Origin: Mycobacterium sp. IS-836
GTDB taxonomy: Bacteria; Actinomycetota; Actinomycetes; Mycobacteriales; Mycobacteriaceae
Length of the DNA: 64,000 nucleotides
NCBI RefSeq assembly: GCF_001954275.1
Contig: NZ_MBEU01000041.1
Location: 33,681-97,680, forward strand
Direction of reading: 5' to 3'
Below are positions 61,657-64,000 of the stretch, piece by piece; position 1 is the first letter of the stretch, and each line of letters begins with the position of its first letter. Position numbers and translations under genes: made by a program. The notes beneath the pieces were generated by a model. The model ran no database searches, was not told the origin of the DNA, and saw only the letters and a list, made by a program, of their open reading frames with translations.

Positions 61657-62050
61657 CGAACCCGAGATTCGCACCTCCGGAAAACCGGCGCCGGTAAGCA
61701 GCACGCCGCTAACCCGCGATCGTGTGGTCGCCGAGATCATCCGCGCCGTATGCGCCCTTCGCCCGTCGTTTTCTGAGCGTGAATTAACTGACCAGACCAA
61801 CCTGTCGCTGGATTTGGGCCTCGAGTCAGCGTCCCGGGTGGAGCTCCTGCTAGAAGTCGAACGCGCCCTCGACGTTGCCTTGGAAATTGGAGAAGTGGTG
61901 GTATTTGTCGAACTCACGATTGGCGAGCTCGCCAATCTCATTGTGCCCAAAGTCGAAGGCGATGCGACGGACCGACCACATAACCCCAGGCGTGGTATCC
62001 ACGCTAACGGCGATAGCTGCCTTTACCAACTAAACCCCAAAAAATCATAG
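61625..62050 (+). CDS. Acyl carrier protein
   Basis: A 141-aa protein with one carrier domain at about residues 30-105. The 4'-phosphopantetheine site is LDLGLESASRVELLLEVERA, with the Ser in the usual GLxS position, followed by LTIGELANLIVPKV. Unstructured charged tails flank the domain on both sides. ATG 61625 overlaps the ligase end by 32 bp. It should receive the acyl chain from the ligase and present it to the condensation domain of the following NRPS. Confidence 0.84.
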   Translation: MTGSTNASHNDEPEIRTSGKPAPVSSTPLTRDRVVAEIIRAVCALRPSFSERELTDQTNLSLDLGLESASRVELLLEVERALDVALEIGEVVVFVELTIGELANLIVPKVEGDATDRPHNPRRGIHANGDSCLYQLNPKKS

Positions 62051-62089
62051 CCGCATTGACGGCGTCAGCGTCTGTTGTGGGAGGTAGTC

Positions 62090-63769
62090 GTGTCGGACCG
62101 TCGCATCGCAGCATCATCTGCGCAGGAGGCTTTATGGTTTGCCCAAGGATTAGTTCCGGATGTGCCGAATAATATCTCCTGCCATCTTGAAATCTTCGGC
62201 CCACTGGATCACGGCGTCATGGCGAAAGCTTTGCGTGACGTCTGTCGCGAAGCCCCAACTTTGCGTGTCACCTTTGCTCAAGACGAAGCCGGACTGCGCC
62301 AAACGCAGCGCGACCCGGACGCCTGGGAACCGGACTACTTCGATGTCAGCCATACGGACAACCCAGAATCCGCTGGACGCATCATAATATCGGCGATAAC
62401 TCATCGCGCGTTCGACCTAAGTCATGACATCTTGTACCGCGCGGGGCTGATCAAGGTAGATGAATTGCGCCACACGCTATTCGTGGTAGTCCACCACATC
62501 GTGTGTGACGGATTTGGACTACTTGTTGCCGTTCGGCGCATAGCGGAGGTGTACACGGCCGCGATGTCGGGCGTCAGCCCCTCCCGATCTAAATTTTGCG
62601 GTCCAGAATTGATCGCCAGCGATGACTGGCAATATAGATGCTCCGAGAGCTTTGTTTCCGATAAAGAATTTTGGACCAACTATACGGCTGCTTGGCCAGA
62701 GCCGCTGGCAATCTCCGAACGCCCAAATCTCCCACAGCCGGCAAGCTTGCATCAAAGCTTGGCTCTGACCGGAGACGATGCGGCTCGGCTGAGAACGGCT
62801 GCGGGTCGCGCTGGCCAATCCCTGCCTCGGTTTTTGACCGGGTGCCTGGCCGGTTTCTTTAGTCGAGCGTCGTCCGCATCGGAGTTTTCGATTCGACTAG
62901 CGGTCGCTAACAGGTTCGGCGTCGCATGGAGCACGCCGTGCATGCTCTCAAACGTTGTTCCGGTCCGCATCAGCACGGCGCCACGGATCCGCTTCACGAA
63001 TTTTGCGAAATCATTGGATCGAGAGATCGGCACGCTGGTTGCCCATGCCCGATATCAAATCTCGGAAATTCAGCGCGACGTCGGCCTGCTGAACGGGAGA
63101 ACCAACCGATTTGGACCCGTCGTCAATGTTCTGCCATTCTTCGGAAACATCGAATTCGGCGAAAGTCGTGCAGTTTTTCGGGGCGCCACTTTCGGAGCCT
63201 GCGATGATCTCTTGATCTCGGCGTATTACGATACGCGTCAAGGCGATAAGGGCCAGCCGGGCGATATTTATATCCAACTTGATGCAAACGGGCTGCTGTA
63301 CGCCAAGCAGGATCTCATCCGTTTGGCAGCTCACCTAACGTCGTTTATGCATGCTGTCTCGGTTGATCCGGAGCGGCGGATCGATCAGATCGAGATCATC
63401 GATGCGATCGAACGCGACCAAGTCGTGAACCGATGGAACGACACCGCCACGCCAATACCGCAGGCCACCGTGCCAGAACTGTTCGCCGCCCAGGCCGCCC
63501 GCACCCCCGACGCCCCCGCAATCAACGACGACAACGAGACCCTGACCTACCGCCAACTCGACGCTCGCGCAAACCATCTCGCCGCCCGACTGACAACCTA
63601 TGGAGCCCGACCGGAAACCATCGTCGCGGTCGCACTGCCCCGCTCCACCCGATTAGTCACCGCGCTACTGGCCATCTCCAAAACCGGCGCAGCCTACCTG
63701 CCCATCGACCCCAACTACCCCAGCGAGCGCACCGCATCCCATGACACCACCACAACGCGCGCGCCGTGA
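62090..63769 (+). CDS. NRPS with starter condensation domain and truncated adenylation domain
   Basis: A 559-aa product. The N-terminal condensation domain (about 10-440) has the intact HHIVCDGFG motif near residue 134 and begins directly with SSAQEALWFAQ, as expected for a module taking an acyl chain from a carrier protein. An adenylation domain starts near 455 (VPELFAAQAARTPDAPAI, LTYRQLDARANHLAARL, AYLPIDPNYPSER) but breaks off after PNYPSER, before the ATP-binding loop, and ends in unrelated residues. The condensation half is AT-richer and the adenylation half is GC-rich with C/G third positions, switching near 63430. GTG 62090 follows GGGAGGT. As it stands the enzyme cannot activate an amino acid. 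Confidence 0.8.
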   Translation: MSDRRIAASSAQEALWFAQGLVPDVPNNISCHLEIFGPLDHGVMAKALRDVCREAPTLRVTFAQDEAGLRQTQRDPDAWEPDYFDVSHTDNPESAGRIIISAITHRAFDLSHDILYRAGLIKVDELRHTLFVVVHHIVCDGFGLLVAVRRIAEVYTAAMSGVSPSRSKFCGPELIASDDWQYRCSESFVSDKEFWTNYTAAWPEPLAISERPNLPQPASLHQSLALTGDDAARLRTAAGRAGQSLPRFLTGCLAGFFSRASSASEFSIRLAVANRFGVAWSTPCMLSNVVPVRISTAPRIRFTNFAKSLDREIGTLVAHARYQISEIQRDVGLLNGRTNRFGPVVNVLPFFGNIEFGESRAVFRGATFGACDDLLISAYYDTRQGDKGQPGDIYIQLDANGLLYAKQDLIRLAAHLTSFMHAVSVDPERRIDQIEIIDAIERDQVVNRWNDTATPIPQATVPELFAAQAARTPDAPAINDDNETLTYRQLDARANHLAARLTTYGARPETIVAVALPRSTRLVTALLAISKTGAAYLPIDPNYPSERTASHDTTTTRAP

Positions 63770-63999
63770 AGCAGCGCTCCCCACAACTCCCACACCGAGA
63801 CGTCGAAGGCCGGTGAATGACACCATGCCCAGACATCCGTCCGGGGGAAACCGATCCACTTCTTAAGGCCCGCAAACAATGCCACCACGTTGCGTTGGGT
63901 GATGGCGACGGCTTTGGGGCGTCCGGTTGATCCTGAGGTGTACATGATGTAGGCGAGGTTGTCCGGTGTGGGCAGGTGTGGGGGGGGGGGGGTTTGCGG
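63715..63999 (-). pseudogene. Adenylation-domain fragment on the opposite strand
   Basis: Read leftward, the frame runs from the window edge through PTPDNLAYI, then MYTSGSTGRPKAVAITQRN (the ATP loop), FPRTDVWAWCHSPAFDVSVW and ELWGALLHGARVVVVSWDAV, and stops at 63715 shortly after VRSL. This is the A3-A4 region of an NRPS adenylation domain. It is exactly the part missing from the plus-strand gene, but inverted. Similarity on the two strands meets at about 63730-63745. Confidence 0.78.
63980..63992. repeat. 13-G homopolymer
   Basis: Thirteen consecutive G on the plus strand within the inverted adenylation fragment, where it encodes a Pro-rich stretch. It could be a natural slippery tract or a sequencing/assembly error; it is the only run of this size that I noticed in the window. 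Confidence 0.9.
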
Positions 64000-64000
64000 T

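Overview
The window is high-GC actinobacterial DNA and almost certainly from a Mycobacterium. The gene order follows the segment of M. tuberculosis from amiA2/era through the mycobactin (mbt) locus and the sulfate-assimilation genes to the Rv2402-type trehalase. Typical mycobacterial features include MmpS/MmpL, Mtb12-family antigens, IdeR-like boxes, frequent ATGA/GTGA overlaps and leaderless Cys-rich short ORFs. Family names rest on remembered sequences and motifs; no database search was run.

Layout. 1-4934: tail of an amidase, then a leftward housekeeping operon (phoH, ybeY, a CNNM/CorC membrane protein, a cytidine-deaminase-like remnant, era). 5040-6513: a divergent TetR/mycothiol-dependent-isomerase pair around a double palindrome. 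6590-9613: rsmE, dnaJ2 and hrcA. 9767-12790: a small conserved protein, a carboxymuconolactone-decarboxylase/ECF41 sigma pair, and two tandem Mtb12-family secreted antigens. 12887-40801: the mycobactin siderophore locus. mbtB-C-D-E-F-G form one overlapping leftward operon, mbtA diverges from it, and mbtI lies further right. Two IdeR-like boxes control these units. mbtH and mbtJ are not where M. tuberculosis has them. An MmpS/MmpL pair of the siderophore-exporter type, a small membrane protein and a berberine-bridge-type oxidase sit between mbtA and mbtI.

41135-43823: two tandem SbtA-like permeases. 43827-44999: hemW. 45155-54496: sulfate assimilation as two units, sirA-cysH-che1 (followed by ggtB) rightward and subI-cysT-cysW-cysA1 leftward. 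Each unit is preceded by a short leaderless ORF rich in cysteine codons near its 3' end, which fits cysteine-responsive attenuation. 54544-56110 is a decayed accessory patch: tiny membrane proteins, a stub of a FAD monooxygenase, a Gly-rich secreted protein built on 108-bp repeats, and a degenerate second copy of the tiny-membrane-protein region. 56111-59010: a GH15-type trehalase and a methyltransferase.

59011-64000 differs from the rest. It is AT-richer, with phased short repeats and about 1 kb without a convincing gene. Then comes a compact cassette of fatty-acyl-AMP ligase, acyl carrier protein and NRPS that looks like the start of a lipopeptide pathway. The NRPS changes composition at the C/A domain boundary and is cut inside its adenylation domain. 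Immediately after the cut, adenylation-domain sequence continues on the opposite strand up to a 13-G run near the window end. This is either an inversion or an assembly fault and is the most important point to verify.
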